Source of the DNA: Cellvibrio zantedeschiae
GTDB lineage: Bacteria; Pseudomonadota; Gammaproteobacteria; Pseudomonadales; Cellvibrionaceae
NCBI RefSeq assembly: GCF_014652535.1
Contig: NZ_BMYZ01000003.1
Span: 518,864-582,863, forward strand
Length of the DNA: 64,000 nt
Direction: 5' to 3'
Under the pieces are notes generated by a model. It did no database searches and had not been told where the DNA came from. It saw only the letters and a list, made by a program, of their open reading frames with translations. A program made the translations under genes and the position numbers. Positions within the stretch are counted from its first letter, which is position 1. The number at the start of each line of letters is the position of its first letter. Below, in pieces: positions 45,736 to 55,014 of this stretch.

Positions 45736-46323
45736 CTAATTAGCTGTGTTTGACTTACGCCTGCGCATCAAACCCAAGGTAATCAGTCCTATGCCTAGTA
45801 ATCCCAAGCCCGTTGGCTCCGGCAATGCGACATTTGTTACAACAAATTGGTGATCGTCATAGTCAAAGTCGCCCAAGCTTGGCAAATCTTCAAACGCAAT
45901 ATACCTACCTGCCGGAATCCATGCATCTCCCGCAAAGCTGGCCGTATAGGTGTGATTTTTACCATCTGCGTTATTGGTTGCAGTTGAATACCAGGATGTT
46001 GAAGTGGTAAGCACTCGCAGTTCAAACTCGAGTAGATCACCAGCATTAACATTACCGAGCACTATGCTGTCAGCGTATGCTGAGCCATGATTCCATAACC
46101 CGTAAACACCGGTAGAGACGCCGTTTACCCGCACTCCTATTTCACTGTTATAAGCAGCTTCAGTTGCATAAAAGTACGCCGTAAGTTGGCCGGTAGCAGT
46201 TGCTATAAATGAGTTGGCGGGAGCCTCAGTCCCAACAAGGTTGTAGGGGATTGAAGCCGCATTTGCAGTTAATGCGGTACAGCTGAAAAGAACACTTGCA
46301 ATAAAACCGATTTTTTTTGACAT
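45736..46323 (-). CDS. PEP-CTERM sorting-domain protein 1
   Basis: A 195-residue exported protein with a signal peptide (LFSCTALTANA|A) and a C-terminal PEP-CTERM signal: VALPEP, a hydrophobic helix (TGLGLLGIGLITLGL) and the basic end MRRRKS. Proteins of this kind are processed by an exosortase (EpsH/XrtA type) and linked to exopolysaccharide. The ATG at 46323 has GAGGAG seven bases upstream; a longer TTG-started frame reaches 46338. The mature domain is an all-beta sandwich-like sequence of unknown ligand. Confidence 0.85.
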   Translation of the reverse strand: MSKKIGFIASVLFSCTALTANAASIPYNLVGTEAPANSFIATATGQLTAYFYATEAAYNSEIGVRVNGVSTGVYGLWNHGSAYADSIVLGNVNAGDLLEFELRVLTTSTSWYSTATNNADGKNHTYTASFAGDAWIPAGRYIAFEDLPSLGDFDYDDHQFVVTNVALPEPTGLGLLGIGLITLGLMRRRKSNTAN

Positions 46324-46549
46324 CATGCATCTCCTCAATTAAAAAATATTTAATTTCGCCTATGCATACAGCCAAATAGCTTCAGCAATTTCTATTCCTT
46401 CAAAATAAAAGAAATAAAAATCATATAGATATTAATTTTGCACATTAAAAGCGACAGCCTTTTGTTAAAAACATCGACACGATTTCGCCGACAGATTTAC
46501 ATTTCTTGATCTAGACTCATAAGACTCTAATAAATTTAAGACACTTCCT

Positions 46550-47965
46550 ATGAGCGAAATACGTGGTCTGGATGCGTGGATGCGCGCCCTCTCTGATCAG
46601 GACATGCCCACCCTGAACTCGGTGGTTAAGGATATTTGCGAGCTCAGCGATGACGACGAATGCCGTACCGATGACTTAACCAAGATTATCTTGCGCGATG
46701 CCAACCTGACGTCCAAAGTTCTGAAAATCGCCAATTCGATTCACTACAATCGATCATTTATGCCTATCAAAACTGTGTCCCGCGGCATAGTTCAACTGGG
46801 CTTCGACAATCTCAAAAACATCACTTTGGCGAGCAGCTTGATCGACAGCTTTTTGCGCGGTAAACCCAAGGCGCTGCTGATCGAAAGCTTGGCCAAATCT
46901 TTCCATGCCGCGGTGCAAGCGCGAGCACTGGTGCCATACCTCAACGGCGAGCACAAAGAACAGGTATTTATCGCGGCGCTGTTACGCAACATAGGCGAGC
47001 TTGCGCTGCTGTCCACAGGGCGTGAGGCGGCTGAGCGATTTGTCATTGAACGCAATCTCCACCCCGAAAATGAAGCAGCCATTTCCCGCGAGCTATTAGG
47101 GGTGGATATCAATCAAATCAATCGCGGCTTGATTAAAGAGTGGTCGCTAGGTGATCTTGCCCGTGAAGCCAGCGAAGAAAATGCGCGGCCAACTACCATG
47201 GCCAGCGCCGTTAATTTAGGCAATGAATTGAGCAAGTACATCCACAAAGGCGTCAATTCGCCTGAGATGGAACGCATTTACCAGCATATGGCGAAACTAT
47301 GCGGCATTACCCAAGCCGCCGCGAAAACCCAAGTCGCACAGATGGCGGAAGAAGCGGCAGTGATCGCCAAAAGCTACGGCGTTGAGGTGCTTTTACAAGC
47401 GCTGCCAGACACCCAGGTAGCAGAAGAGCTTGCTGAAGAAGCACCGCCACCACGCACGGGTTACGAGTTTCAACAACATATCAACCAGATCCATAAAATC
47501 ATGTTTGAAGGTGGAGATATCTCCAAGATTATGCAGCTCTCTGTCGCCGCGCTTTATGAGGGGTCAGGCATAGCTCGTGTAACCATTTCGATGCTGGATT
47601 ACAAAGCCAAATCCCTGGATATCCGCTATGTAGCTGGCAAGGGCACGAATCTCTGGCGGCAGAGTGTCAAAATCGAACTGGACAAGTTGCACAAGGGCGA
47701 ATTGCTGCATGAGTTCCTCCGGGTTCAACAACCCGTGTGGTATCAGCCTGCCCAAGGCGTGAAACCCTTGGGAGCCCTGAGCGCACTGTCCCCAAAAGGT
47801 GATGTAATGCTTGCGCCCCTGAAAATTGATAAACGATTAGTCGCCATTCTTTATGCCGACGGGGCGGATCACAAGCTGCTGGCTCGCCAATTTGAAGATT
47901 TTCAACTCATTGCTAACCAACTTAACCTTATCCTCAAGGTTAACGCCGCACAGGCTGCCCACTGA
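46550..47965 (+). CDS. HDOD-GAF signalling protein
   Basis: A 471-residue cytoplasmic protein. Residues about 10-210 form an HDOD domain (IILRDANLTSKVLKIANSIH, KTVSRGIVQLGFDNLKNITL, FIAALLRNIGELALLS), a degenerate HD fold without the catalytic His-Asp pairs. The C-terminal 170 residues look like a GAF domain (IMQLSVAALYEGSGIARVTI, SPKGDVMLAPLKIDKRLVAI). Such proteins act in signalling networks, often with c-di-GMP or in motility. It stands between two PEP-CTERM genes and is followed by a terminator. Confidence 0.85.
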   Translation: MSEIRGLDAWMRALSDQDMPTLNSVVKDICELSDDDECRTDDLTKIILRDANLTSKVLKIANSIHYNRSFMPIKTVSRGIVQLGFDNLKNITLASSLIDSFLRGKPKALLIESLAKSFHAAVQARALVPYLNGEHKEQVFIAALLRNIGELALLSTGREAAERFVIERNLHPENEAAISRELLGVDINQINRGLIKEWSLGDLAREASEENARPTTMASAVNLGNELSKYIHKGVNSPEMERIYQHMAKLCGITQAAAKTQVAQMAEEAAVIAKSYGVEVLLQALPDTQVAEELAEEAPPPRTGYEFQQHINQIHKIMFEGGDISKIMQLSVAALYEGSGIARVTISMLDYKAKSLDIRYVAGKGTNLWRQSVKIELDKLHKGELLHEFLRVQQPVWYQPAQGVKPLGALSALSPKGDVMLAPLKIDKRLVAILYADGADHKLLARQFEDFQLIANQLNLILKVNAAQAAH

Positions 47966-47991
47966 TAGTATCTCAGCAGATTACAGGCAAT

Positions 47992-48018
47992 AAAAAACCC
48001 GCCGAAGCGGGTTTTTTT
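47992..48018. terminator. Terminator between HDOD gene and second PEP-CTERM gene
   Basis: Arms AAAAAACCCGC and GCGGGTTTTTT around a CGAA tetraloop; symmetric and between convergent genes. Confidence 0.88.
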
Positions 48019-48032
48019 ACGAGCCTAACGAA

Positions 48033-48671
48033 TTAAGCGCGTTTGAAACGACGGGTAGCTACCAAACCAAACACGCCCAAGCCCATCAATACCAGAGTCA
48101 TTGGCTCAGGTACAGCAGTCTTGCGGAACGCGTGGTTATCGCTCTCAAAAGCAAAACCGTTGCTGGTGATTTTTACGGTATCAAATTTCGCAGCACCAAA
48201 ATCAAAGTTGATGTAGCGGTTTGAAGCCCATGCAGTTTGGTTGCCATCAGCAGTCAAAGTTGGCAATTGAGCACCGGTGTAGCTGGCAACCTGAGTATTA
48301 CCCAAAAGGAAGGTAATGATGTTGTAGGTATCAATTGAACCCCAAAACAAACCAAAGTAGTCAGCGGTAGTACCCAATTTCAAGGTAGCACTGAGGCTGG
48401 TAGCGCTTGGATTAGGTACGCTCAAGTAGTTGGTAGCATCGGTAAAAGGAGCTGCATATTTGCCGCTGGAAAAGCCAGAAACAATAGCAAAATCGCCAGA
48501 GCAAGATGCATAACCGGCACAAGTACCGCTATCAAAAGTCACAGTAGTAACACCAGCAACAGTGCTGGTCAGTTGGTTAGCAGCAGATGCAGTGATAACG
48601 ACAGCGTTAGCACTTGCTGAAACCACGAGGCTGGCGACAACCAGCGCAACAGATTTAAAGATCCTGTTCAT
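48033..48671 (-). CDS. PEP-CTERM sorting-domain protein 2
   Basis: A 212-residue exported protein with a signal peptide (LVVSASANA|V), a beta-rich middle with one close cysteine pair (GTCAGYASCSGDF) and a C-terminal VPEPMTLVLMGLGVFGLVAT followed by RRFKRA, a textbook PEP-CTERM signal. It is composition-rich in Ala, Thr and Ser, as expected for a surface protein. No exosortase gene is in the window. The mature parts of the two PEP-CTERM proteins are not obviously homologous. Confidence 0.87.
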   Translation of the reverse strand: MNRIFKSVALVVASLVVSASANAVVITASAANQLTSTVAGVTTVTFDSGTCAGYASCSGDFAIVSGFSSGKYAAPFTDATNYLSVPNPSATSLSATLKLGTTADYFGLFWGSIDTYNIITFLLGNTQVASYTGAQLPTLTADGNQTAWASNRYINFDFGAAKFDTVKITSNGFAFESDNHAFRKTAVPEPMTLVLMGLGVFGLVATRRFKRA

Positions 48672-48948
48672 GTAAAAAGCTCCGATAGATCAATTTAAGT
48701 TAATTTAGACGACAATTATACAAAGTTTGTAGAGCGAAATTTGAACTAAATGTCTTGATAGTTTTAATTACATCAAATTTACAATGAGAACTGTATCACA
48801 TAAATTATCATTGTCCAATTTTTAAGCGACATTTGGATATTTTAAGCGACAGAAAATTCATTTTTTGTCATAAGTAGTGATTTTGTTCTAGCCAGCCGTT
48901 ATTTCTGGCAAGCTGTCCTTGTACTTTTAGCCTTGGATTTGCCGACCT

Positions 48949-49761
48949 ATGCCCGAGTTACCCGAAGTCGAAACCACCCTGCGCGGCATCATGCCTCATA
49001 TCCAAAAGCGCAAAATATCCAAAGTTGTAATCCGTCAACCACGCTTGCGCTGGCCTATTCCTGACGAGCTGGTAGGGCTTGTTGAGGGCCAACAATTACT
49101 CAATATCAGCCGCCGCGGCAAATACCTTTTATTCGAGTTTGCGCAAGGCTACGCACTGATTCACTTGGGAATGTCCGGCAGCTTGCGCATAGTTTCTGCC
49201 AACACACCCGCCAATGCCCACGACCATTTCGATTGGGTTTTTGGTGATATCGCCCTGCGCTACCATGATCCGCGCCGCTTCGGTTGCCTGCTGTGGTTAG
49301 AAGGCGAGCCCCAGGAGCACAAACTCCTCGCCGCACTTGGACCTGAACCTCTTACCGAGGAGTTCACGGCCGACTACTTGTACAAGCGCAGCCGTAAAAG
49401 AACCCAAGCCGTGAAGCAATTTATTATGGATAGCCATTTGGTGGTGGGGGTAGGGAATATTTACGCGAACGAATCCCTGTTTATGTCGCGCATAAAACCC
49501 ATCCGCAAAGCTGGCACGCTTACACGTCAGAATTGCGAAGATCTGGTCAGGAATATCAAATTTGTACTGGCGCGATCCATTGAGCAGGGCGGAACTACCT
49601 TGCGAGATTTTGTGGGCGGTGATGGAAAGCCCGGTTACTTCAAACAGCAGCTACTGGTTTACGGACGCGGCGGCGAAGCCTGCACTGAATGCGGTAAATT
49701 CTTAAAAGAAGTACGCATGAATGATCGAACAACGGTTTACTGTGTGGACTGCCAGAAATAA
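48949..49761 (+). CDS. mutM: Formamidopyrimidine-DNA glycosylase
   Basis: A 270-residue repair enzyme excising 8-oxoguanine and ring-opened purines. The catalytic N-terminus is PELPEVETTLRGI (Pro after initiator Met), the void-filling and lesion loops are in place (YHDPRRFGCLLWLE, VVGVGNIYANESLF), and a C-terminal zinc finger has four cysteines (CTECGKFLKEVRMNDRTTVY, CVDC). Length is standard. It ends with its own terminator facing metF. Confidence 0.97.
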   Translation: MPELPEVETTLRGIMPHIQKRKISKVVIRQPRLRWPIPDELVGLVEGQQLLNISRRGKYLLFEFAQGYALIHLGMSGSLRIVSANTPANAHDHFDWVFGDIALRYHDPRRFGCLLWLEGEPQEHKLLAALGPEPLTEEFTADYLYKRSRKRTQAVKQFIMDSHLVVGVGNIYANESLFMSRIKPIRKAGTLTRQNCEDLVRNIKFVLARSIEQGGTTLRDFVGGDGKPGYFKQQLLVYGRGGEACTECGKFLKEVRMNDRTTVYCVDCQK

Positions 49762-49773
49762 ATTTTCCGCCAT

Positions 49774-49803
49774 AAAAAAGCCCCGCAAGAGCAGGGCTTT
49801 TTT
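49774..49803. terminator. Terminator between mutM and metF
   Basis: Stem AAAAAAGCCCCGC / GCAGGGCTTTTTT with an AAGA loop and one mismatch; lies between convergent genes. Confidence 0.85.
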
Positions 49804-49816
49804 CAATCACAAAATA

Positions 49817-50665
49817 TTATTCTGCTGGCACCAAACCTAAGTTTTTTACGATCTGCGCCGTAGGCTCAGTTTGGTTCATGGTATAAAAATGCAAACCGGG
49901 TGCTTCGTTTTCCAAGAGAACTTCGCACAGCTCTGTTACTAAATCCACACCAAACGCACGCAAGCTTGCATCGTCATCGCCGTAATTTTCCAGCGCCTTA
50001 CGCAGCCAACGCGGAATTTCTGCGCCGCATGTATCAGAGAAGCGCGTTAAATTGCGATAGTTAATAATGGGCATAATGCCGGGGTAAATAGGTTTGGTAA
50101 TACCGGCTTTGCGCGTTTGTTCGATAAAATAAAAATAAGAATCCGGGTTGAAAAAATATTGCGTAATAGCGCTATCAGCACCCGCATCAAATTTTCCTTT
50201 CAGAAAACTAATATCATCACTATAACTTTTAGCTTGCGGATGAATTTCTGGATAGGCCGCTACTTCCAAATGAAAAGTGTTGCCAAAATGCTGGCGAATA
50301 AAAGCTACCAATTCGTTAGCATAAACGAGTTGCTGTTGGCCGCCCATACCGGATGGAACATCACCACGCAAAGCCACTATGCGATCTACGCCAAAAAATT
50401 TGTATTCATTCAGCAGCTTTAAAATTGTTGCTTCGTCATCGCTACCAAACGATAAATGAGGCGCAATGCTAATGCCATCATTTTTAAATTGAGTGACTAC
50501 ACCTTTGGTGTTATCGCGCGTTGAGCCACCGGCACCGTAGGTTACCGAGAAGAAATCTGGCTCAAATTCATTGAGCTGGTCGCGTACCTTAATTAGCTTT
50601 TCTTTTCCTTCCGATGTCTTCGGCGGAAAAAATTCAAAACTTAAACGCGGTTGTGAATCGTTCAT
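49817..50665 (-). CDS. metF: 5,10-methylenetetrahydrofolate reductase
   Basis: A 282-residue FAD enzyme giving 5-methyl-THF for methionine synthesis. SFEFFPPKTSEGKEKLIKVR, SVTYGAGGSTRDNT, VALRGDVPSG and AITQYFFNPDSYF are typical. A ribosome-binding site (AGGA) lies within the left arm of an inverted repeat upstream. It is downstream of ahcY and in line with metK and the ArsR-methyltransferase gene, forming a methionine-cycle group. Confidence 0.97.
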   Translation of the reverse strand: MNDSQPRLSFEFFPPKTSEGKEKLIKVRDQLNEFEPDFFSVTYGAGGSTRDNTKGVVTQFKNDGISIAPHLSFGSDDEATILKLLNEYKFFGVDRIVALRGDVPSGMGGQQQLVYANELVAFIRQHFGNTFHLEVAAYPEIHPQAKSYSDDISFLKGKFDAGADSAITQYFFNPDSYFYFIEQTRKAGITKPIYPGIMPIINYRNLTRFSDTCGAEIPRWLRKALENYGDDDASLRAFGVDLVTELCEVLLENEAPGLHFYTMNQTEPTAQIVKNLGLVPAE

Positions 50666-50674
50666 TTTTCATTC

Positions 50675-50753
50675 CTGTAGGTTGGGTTTGACTACCCAAC
50701 ACTTGCTTGTCCTGTTGGACCGCCATGTCTGTGCGGCGCGGCCCAACCTACGG
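50675..50753. repeat. Inverted repeat between ahcY and metF
   Basis: Arms CTGTAGGTTGGG (50675-50686) and CCCAACCTACGG (50742-50753) match with one mismatch and enclose a GC-rich spacer with an inner CCCAAC copy. The form is that of a dispersed palindromic intergenic element; its right part lies close to the ahcY stop. Confidence 0.6.
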
Positions 50754-50760
50754 AAAATAA

Positions 50761-52131
50761 TTAATACTTGTAAGATTCTGGCTTAAACGGACCTTCAACA
50801 GCGAAGCCAATATATTCTGCTTGTTGCGCAGTCAATTTGGTAATCACACCACCAAAACCTTCCACCATATCTTTTGCAACTTCTTCGTCTAATTTTTTCG
50901 GCAAAACGCGAACATACAAATGTTCTGCTTTTTGTTCCGCAGGAAGGTCAGCAAATTTGCGCTCGTACAAATACATTTGCGCTAACACTTGGTTTGCAAA
51001 AGAACCATCCATAATGCGTGATGGGTGACCAGTTGCGTTACCGAGGTTTACCAAACGACCTTCTGACAAAATAATCAAATGGTCGTTAGTGGCTTTATCG
51101 CGATACACTTTATGTACTTGTGGTTTAACTTCTTCCCACTCCCAATTTTTACGCATGTAAGCGGTATCGATTTCGCTATCAAAGTGACCGATGTTACACA
51201 CAACGGCGCTACGCTTTAATGCACGCAACATTGCGGAGTCGCAAACGTTTACGTTACCGGTTGTGGTGACAACTAAATCGGTTGTGCCAAGAACTACGTG
51301 ATTGATATCTTCGTATTTGCCGGTGTTAATACCGTCGTTATAGGGAGACACAACTTCGAAACCGTCCATGCATGCTTGCATTGCACAAATAGGATCGATC
51401 TCGGTAACTTTTACAATCATGCCCTCTTGACGCAGTGATGCAGCAGAACCTTTACCCACATCGCCGTAACCAATTACCAATGCTTTTTTACCTGCGAGCA
51501 AATGATCGGTGCCGCGTTTAATCGCATCGTTCAAGCTGTGACGACAACCGTATTTGTTGTCGTTTTTACTTTTGGTTACTGCATCGTTTACGTTGATGGC
51601 TGGAACTTTCAAGGTACCTTTTTTCAACATCTCCAACAAGCGGTGCACGCCGGTGGTTGTCTCTTCAGAAATACCGTGAATTGAGTCGAGCATGTGCGGA
51701 TATTTTTCGTGAACGATTTGGGTTACGTCGCCGCCGTCATCGAGAATCATATTCGCAGCCCATGGCTTGCCATCTTTCAAAATAGTTTGTTCGATGCACC
51801 ACCAGAATTCTTCTTCGGTTTCACCTTTCCATGCAAACACTGGAATGTTTGCAGCGGCAATTGCGGCAGCAGCGTGATCTTGCGTAGAGAAAATATTGCA
51901 CGATGACCAACGCACTTCTGCACCGAGTTCAACCAAAGTTTCGATCAACACTGCCGTTTGAATTGTCATGTGAATACAGCCAATAATTTTTGCATCAGCT
52001 AGTGGTTTTGAACTTTTGTATTTACGACGCAACGCCATCAATGCTGGCATTTCGCCTTCAGCAATTTCAATTTCTTTACGGCCCCAGGTGGCGAGGGACA
52101 TGTCGGCAACTTTGTAGTCAGTGAAGCTCAT
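50761..52131 (-). CDS. ahcY: S-adenosylhomocysteine hydrolase
   Basis: A 456-residue NAD-dependent enzyme splitting S-adenosylhomocysteine into homocysteine and adenosine. Conserved parts are [40 protein letters not shown], the NAD-binding [15 protein letters not shown] and the C-terminal FKPESYKY (paired Lys-Tyr contacting NAD). The ATG at 52131 with AGGAAA upstream is preferred to a frame extension to 52152. It sits between metK and metF. Confidence 0.97.
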   Translation of the reverse strand: MSFTDYKVADMSLATWGRKEIEIAEGEMPALMALRRKYKSSKPLADAKIIGCIHMTIQTAVLIETLVELGAEVRWSSCNIFSTQDHAAAAIAAANIPVFAWKGETEEEFWWCIEQTILKDGKPWAANMILDDGGDVTQIVHEKYPHMLDSIHGISEETTTGVHRLLEMLKKGTLKVPAINVNDAVTKSKNDNKYGCRHSLNDAIKRGTDHLLAGKKALVIGYGDVGKGSAASLRQEGMIVKVTEIDPICAMQACMDGFEVVSPYNDGINTGKYEDINHVVLGTTDLVVTTTGNVNVCDSAMLRALKRSAVVCNIGHFDSEIDTAYMRKNWEWEEVKPQVHKVYRDKATNDHLIILSEGRLVNLGNATGHPSRIMDGSFANQVLAQMYLYERKFADLPAEQKAEHLYVRVLPKKLDEEVAKDMVEGFGGVITKLTAQQAEYIGFAVEGPFKPESYKY

Positions 52132-52176
52132 GATGTATTTCCTGTCGTTCAACGAAATGATTCGCTGATTTTTGTT

Positions 52177-52260
52177 TCCGTCATTCTCGCGTAGCGGGAA
52201 TCCAGCCCTTAAAAGATAAAGTGAACTGCTGGGTCCCCGCTGCGCGAGGATGACGACGGA
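52177..52260. repeat. Palindromic dispersed-repeat-like element between metK and ahcY
   Basis: A long imperfect inverted repeat: left arm TCCGTCATTCTCGCGTAGCG continuing GGAATCCAGC, right arm GCTGGGTCCCCGCTGCGCGA continuing GGATGACGACGGA. The CGTCATTC...GGATGACG ends are those of a palindromic intergenic repeat common in proteobacterial genomes. It lies directly in the path from metK to ahcY and would fold in the transcript. Confidence 0.7.
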
Positions 52261-52293
52261 TATATAAATGCGTTGTGCGAAAAATTTTGAAAA

Positions 52294-53448
52294 TTAAAGC
52301 GCTTTCTTCAATGCATCCGCTTTGTCAGTTTTTTCCCACGTGAAATCAGGAAGCTCGCGGCCAAAGTGGCCGTATGCTGCTGTTTGACGATAAATAGGGC
52401 GCTTAAGATCCAGCATTTCAATCAAACCACGTGGACGCAAATCAAAGTGTTCGCGCACTAATTTCACGATTTCTGCATCTGGTAATTTGCCAGTGCCAAA
52501 AGCATTCACAGAAATAGATGTTGGTTCAGCAACACCGATAGCGTAGCTCACTTGAATTTCCAAACGATCAGCAATGCCCGCTGCTACTAAATTTTTTGCA
52601 ACGTAACGACCAGCGTAAGCAGCTGAGCGGTCAACTTTTGATGGATCTTTACCAGAGAATGCACCCCCCCCGTGACGCGCCATGCCGCCGTAAGAATCCA
52701 CAATAATTTTACGGCCTGTTAAACCGCAATCGCCCACTGGACCGCCGATAATAAATTGACCAGTTGGGTTGATGTGATATTGCGTACCCGCGTGCAACCA
52801 TTCTGCTGGCAAGACTTGGTTAATAATTAATTCACGTACCGCCTCATGAATTTCAGATTGTTTTACATCCGGGCTGTGTTGCGTAGAAAGCACAACAGCA
52901 TCTACAGCAACAGGCTTGCCGTTTTCGTAACGCAAAGTCACCTGGCTTTTTGCATCAGGACGCAACCAGGGCAAGACGCCGTTTTTACGCAATTGCGCTT
53001 GTTTTTCTACCAAGCGGTGCGAATAAAAAATTGGCGCTGGCATTAATACCGAGGTTTCATTTGTTGCATAACCAAACATTAAACCCTGGTCACCTGCACC
53101 CATATCTTTATTGGTTGCTTCGTCAACACCCATGGCGATGTCGGATGATTGTTTGCCGATTGCGTTTAATACGGCGCAGCTCGCGCCATCAAAACCAACA
53201 TCGGATGAGTTGTAGCCGATATCCAGAATTACCTGACGAATTAAATCTTCCAAATCAACATAAGTCGATGTGCGCACTTCACCGGCAACAATTGCCATAC
53301 CGGTTTTTACTAAAGTTTCTACGGCAACGCGCGCGTTGGGATCATCTTTAATAATGGCGTCGAGCACGGCATCAGAAATCTGATCTGCCATTTTGTCGGG
53401 ATGACCTTCGGAAACTGATTCGGAGGTGAAGACTGAATATTCGGACAT
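52294..53448 (-). CDS. metK: S-adenosylmethionine synthetase
   Basis: A 384-residue enzyme that makes SAM from methionine and [59 protein letters not shown] and [20 protein letters not shown] are all typical. It is the first enzyme gene of the methionine-cycle group after the ArsR-methyltransferase gene; 342 bases rich in hairpins separate those two. Confidence 0.97.
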   Translation of the reverse strand: MSEYSVFTSESVSEGHPDKMADQISDAVLDAIIKDDPNARVAVETLVKTGMAIVAGEVRTSTYVDLEDLIRQVILDIGYNSSDVGFDGASCAVLNAIGKQSSDIAMGVDEATNKDMGAGDQGLMFGYATNETSVLMPAPIFYSHRLVEKQAQLRKNGVLPWLRPDAKSQVTLRYENGKPVAVDAVVLSTQHSPDVKQSEIHEAVRELIINQVLPAEWLHAGTQYHINPTGQFIIGGPVGDCGLTGRKIIVDSYGGMARHGGGAFSGKDPSKVDRSAAYAGRYVAKNLVAAGIADRLEIQVSYAIGVAEPTSISVNAFGTGKLPDAEIVKLVREHFDLRPRGLIEMLDLKRPIYRQTAAYGHFGRELPDFTWEKTDKADALKKAL

Positions 53449-53790
53449 TTTGTTTTTCCTATTAAAAATAAACTCAATTTGAAAATTTCATTTCGCCTGC
53501 TGGCGAGTCACTTTTCGTTGCTTGTCCACAAAACTGCATGAAAGCAGTTTTACACAGCGAAGCTGCCCGCAAGGGTGAAAGCCACGGATGGCTTTCATGA
53601 ACAAAAGTAACCAAAAGAAAAGACACCCAGCTCGTTCCTGTTTCCTGCGCTTCTCAGATAATTGCCGTCGTTCCGACGCGACATCCTTGTCGCGTAGTCA
53701 CTAAAACGCACGTCCTGTGCGTTTTACGGCAATTCTCTTGCGATGCTCGGGGAACTCACATGGGAATTCTCGGTGCCACAATTAAATTCT
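53449..53790. repeat. Hairpin-rich intergenic region upstream of metK
   Basis: No gene is seen. Four short palindromes follow each other: AAAACTGCATGAAAGCAGTTTT-type at 53527-53550, GAAAGCCACGGATGGCTTTC at 53579-53598, GACGCGACATCCTTGTCGCGT-type at 53676-53696 and AAAACGCACGTCCTGTGCGTTTT-type at 53703-53725. The regular spacing and similar loops suggest a composite dispersed repeat. No match to a known SAM or SAH riboswitch was recognised. Confidence 0.6.
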
Positions 53791-54963
53791 TTAGAAGTTC
53801 GCCGGTTTAAAAAATTGCCTTAACTGAATTTGGAATCCATTGCGTAGTGCAAAGTAAACGCTTTGGCCTTCATTTAAATTGGCAGCGGTTGCCCAGCGCG
53901 AAAAATCTTGCGGCTCAAAACCTTGCCATAAATCGCCGCAGGCTTCTTTTGCCCAAGCTTGTTCGTGGCGACATAAATCACAAATCAACAATGCGCCGCC
54001 TGGTGCGAGGGCTTTGCTTAAATCCTGGAAAATATCAGCAGGCGAGTGGGTGTGGTGCAGCACCATGTTTACCACTATGCAATCTGCCAGAACTTTTTTC
54101 TCAGCGAGAACGTGAGTATCGCCGTGAATAAATTCCATGCTGCGCAAGTTTTGTTTCTGCGAAAACTCTTTCGATTTCTGCAACATTTCTGCCGAGCTAT
54201 CGAGCGCTACGACTTGCGAAAACTTTTGCGCGAGTACGGGTAAAAATTCGCCTTCGCCGGGGCCGACTTCTAGCGCGAGAGTCCAATTTTTCAACGGAGT
54301 ATTGTTGAGCAATTGCGTCATGTGTTCGGCATATACGGGATAACTGGCAATTAGATCTTGCTGCTCGCGAAATTTATGCGCGTTCTCGGCAAAGAATTGT
54401 TGCGAGGCCAAACTGCGTTCCTGTTCCAATTCGCGCAATTGGGTTTGCACGGATTCGGTAATTGGCAATTGGTCGATACTGGCGAAGAGCGCCTGCTGCA
54501 AACTGGCGAGTGGGCTATCGGGTACTAAATAAGACCGACGATAAAAAATGCTATTGCCTTCGCGACGCGTACTGAGCAATCCAGCACTGGTCAGCACTTT
54601 TAAGTGATGACTCATACCCGATTGCTTGGCATTGAAAATCCGGCACAGCTCCAATACACCAAAGGAATCCTGCGCGAGCACGCGCAAAATCTCTAAACGA
54701 AAACCATCTCCCGCAGCCTTGAGCAAATTAGGGAGCGATTGGGCATCCACCGTCGGCAGCGAGGCTGGCTCAACTATATCCGTCAAAATCGGCGGCGCAT
54801 CAGTCGCTGGCAGCACTACAACTTCGTGCAAAGACGGGATGTCGACAGGCTCAAATGCAGGAGCAATCACCCTGGGCTCGGAAAGCTCTGGCAGTTCGGC
54901 GTCATGCACTTGCTCGGTGAGCAGCGGCAGGTCGAGATGGTCGTGGTCGAGGAGTTCAGTCAT
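53791..54963 (-). CDS. ArsR-type regulator fused to a SAM-dependent methyltransferase domain (SahR-like candidate)
   Basis: A 390-residue protein in three parts: an acidic, Pro-rich N-terminal extension of about 75 residues; an ArsR winged helix at about 75-145 (LCRIFNAKQSGMSHHLKVLT, SAGLLSTRREGNSIFYRR); and a class I methyltransferase domain with motif I ALEVGPGEGEF at 230-240, VALDSSAEM, and VVNMVLHHTHSPADIFQDLS. Lying next to metK, ahcY and metF, it probably senses SAH or SAM and represses methionine-cycle genes, as proposed for SahR-type regulators. A perfect 24-bp palindrome 28 bases before the ATG is its likely own operator. Whether the methyltransferase part is catalytic is unknown. 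Confidence 0.85.
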   Translation of the reverse strand: MTELLDHDHLDLPLLTEQVHDAELPELSEPRVIAPAFEPVDIPSLHEVVVLPATDAPPILTDIVEPASLPTVDAQSLPNLLKAAGDGFRLEILRVLAQDSFGVLELCRIFNAKQSGMSHHLKVLTSAGLLSTRREGNSIFYRRSYLVPDSPLASLQQALFASIDQLPITESVQTQLRELEQERSLASQQFFAENAHKFREQQDLIASYPVYAEHMTQLLNNTPLKNWTLALEVGPGEGEFLPVLAQKFSQVVALDSSAEMLQKSKEFSQKQNLRSMEFIHGDTHVLAEKKVLADCIVVNMVLHHTHSPADIFQDLSKALAPGGALLICDLCRHEQAWAKEACGDLWQGFEPQDFSRWATAANLNEGQSVYFALRNGFQIQLRQFFKPANF

Positions 54964-54990
54964 GGTGTGCAGTCTAGCAGGCGAAAAAAT

Positions 54991-55014
54991 CTATATCAAA
55001 ATATTTTGATATAG
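54991..55014. promoter_or_regulatory. Perfect 24-bp palindrome, candidate ArsR/SahR operator
   Basis: Twelve bases, CTATATCAAAAT, are followed directly by their exact reverse complement. ArsR-family dimers bind such AT-rich inverted repeats. It is 28 bases upstream of the ArsR-methyltransferase ATG. No second copy was noticed by eye upstream of metK, ahcY or metF. Confidence 0.65.

Noticed and set aside
50754-53790. SAM or SAH riboswitch before metK or ahcY
   Set aside because: Leaders before both genes were read for such elements; only palindromic repeats were seen and no known riboswitch core was recognised.
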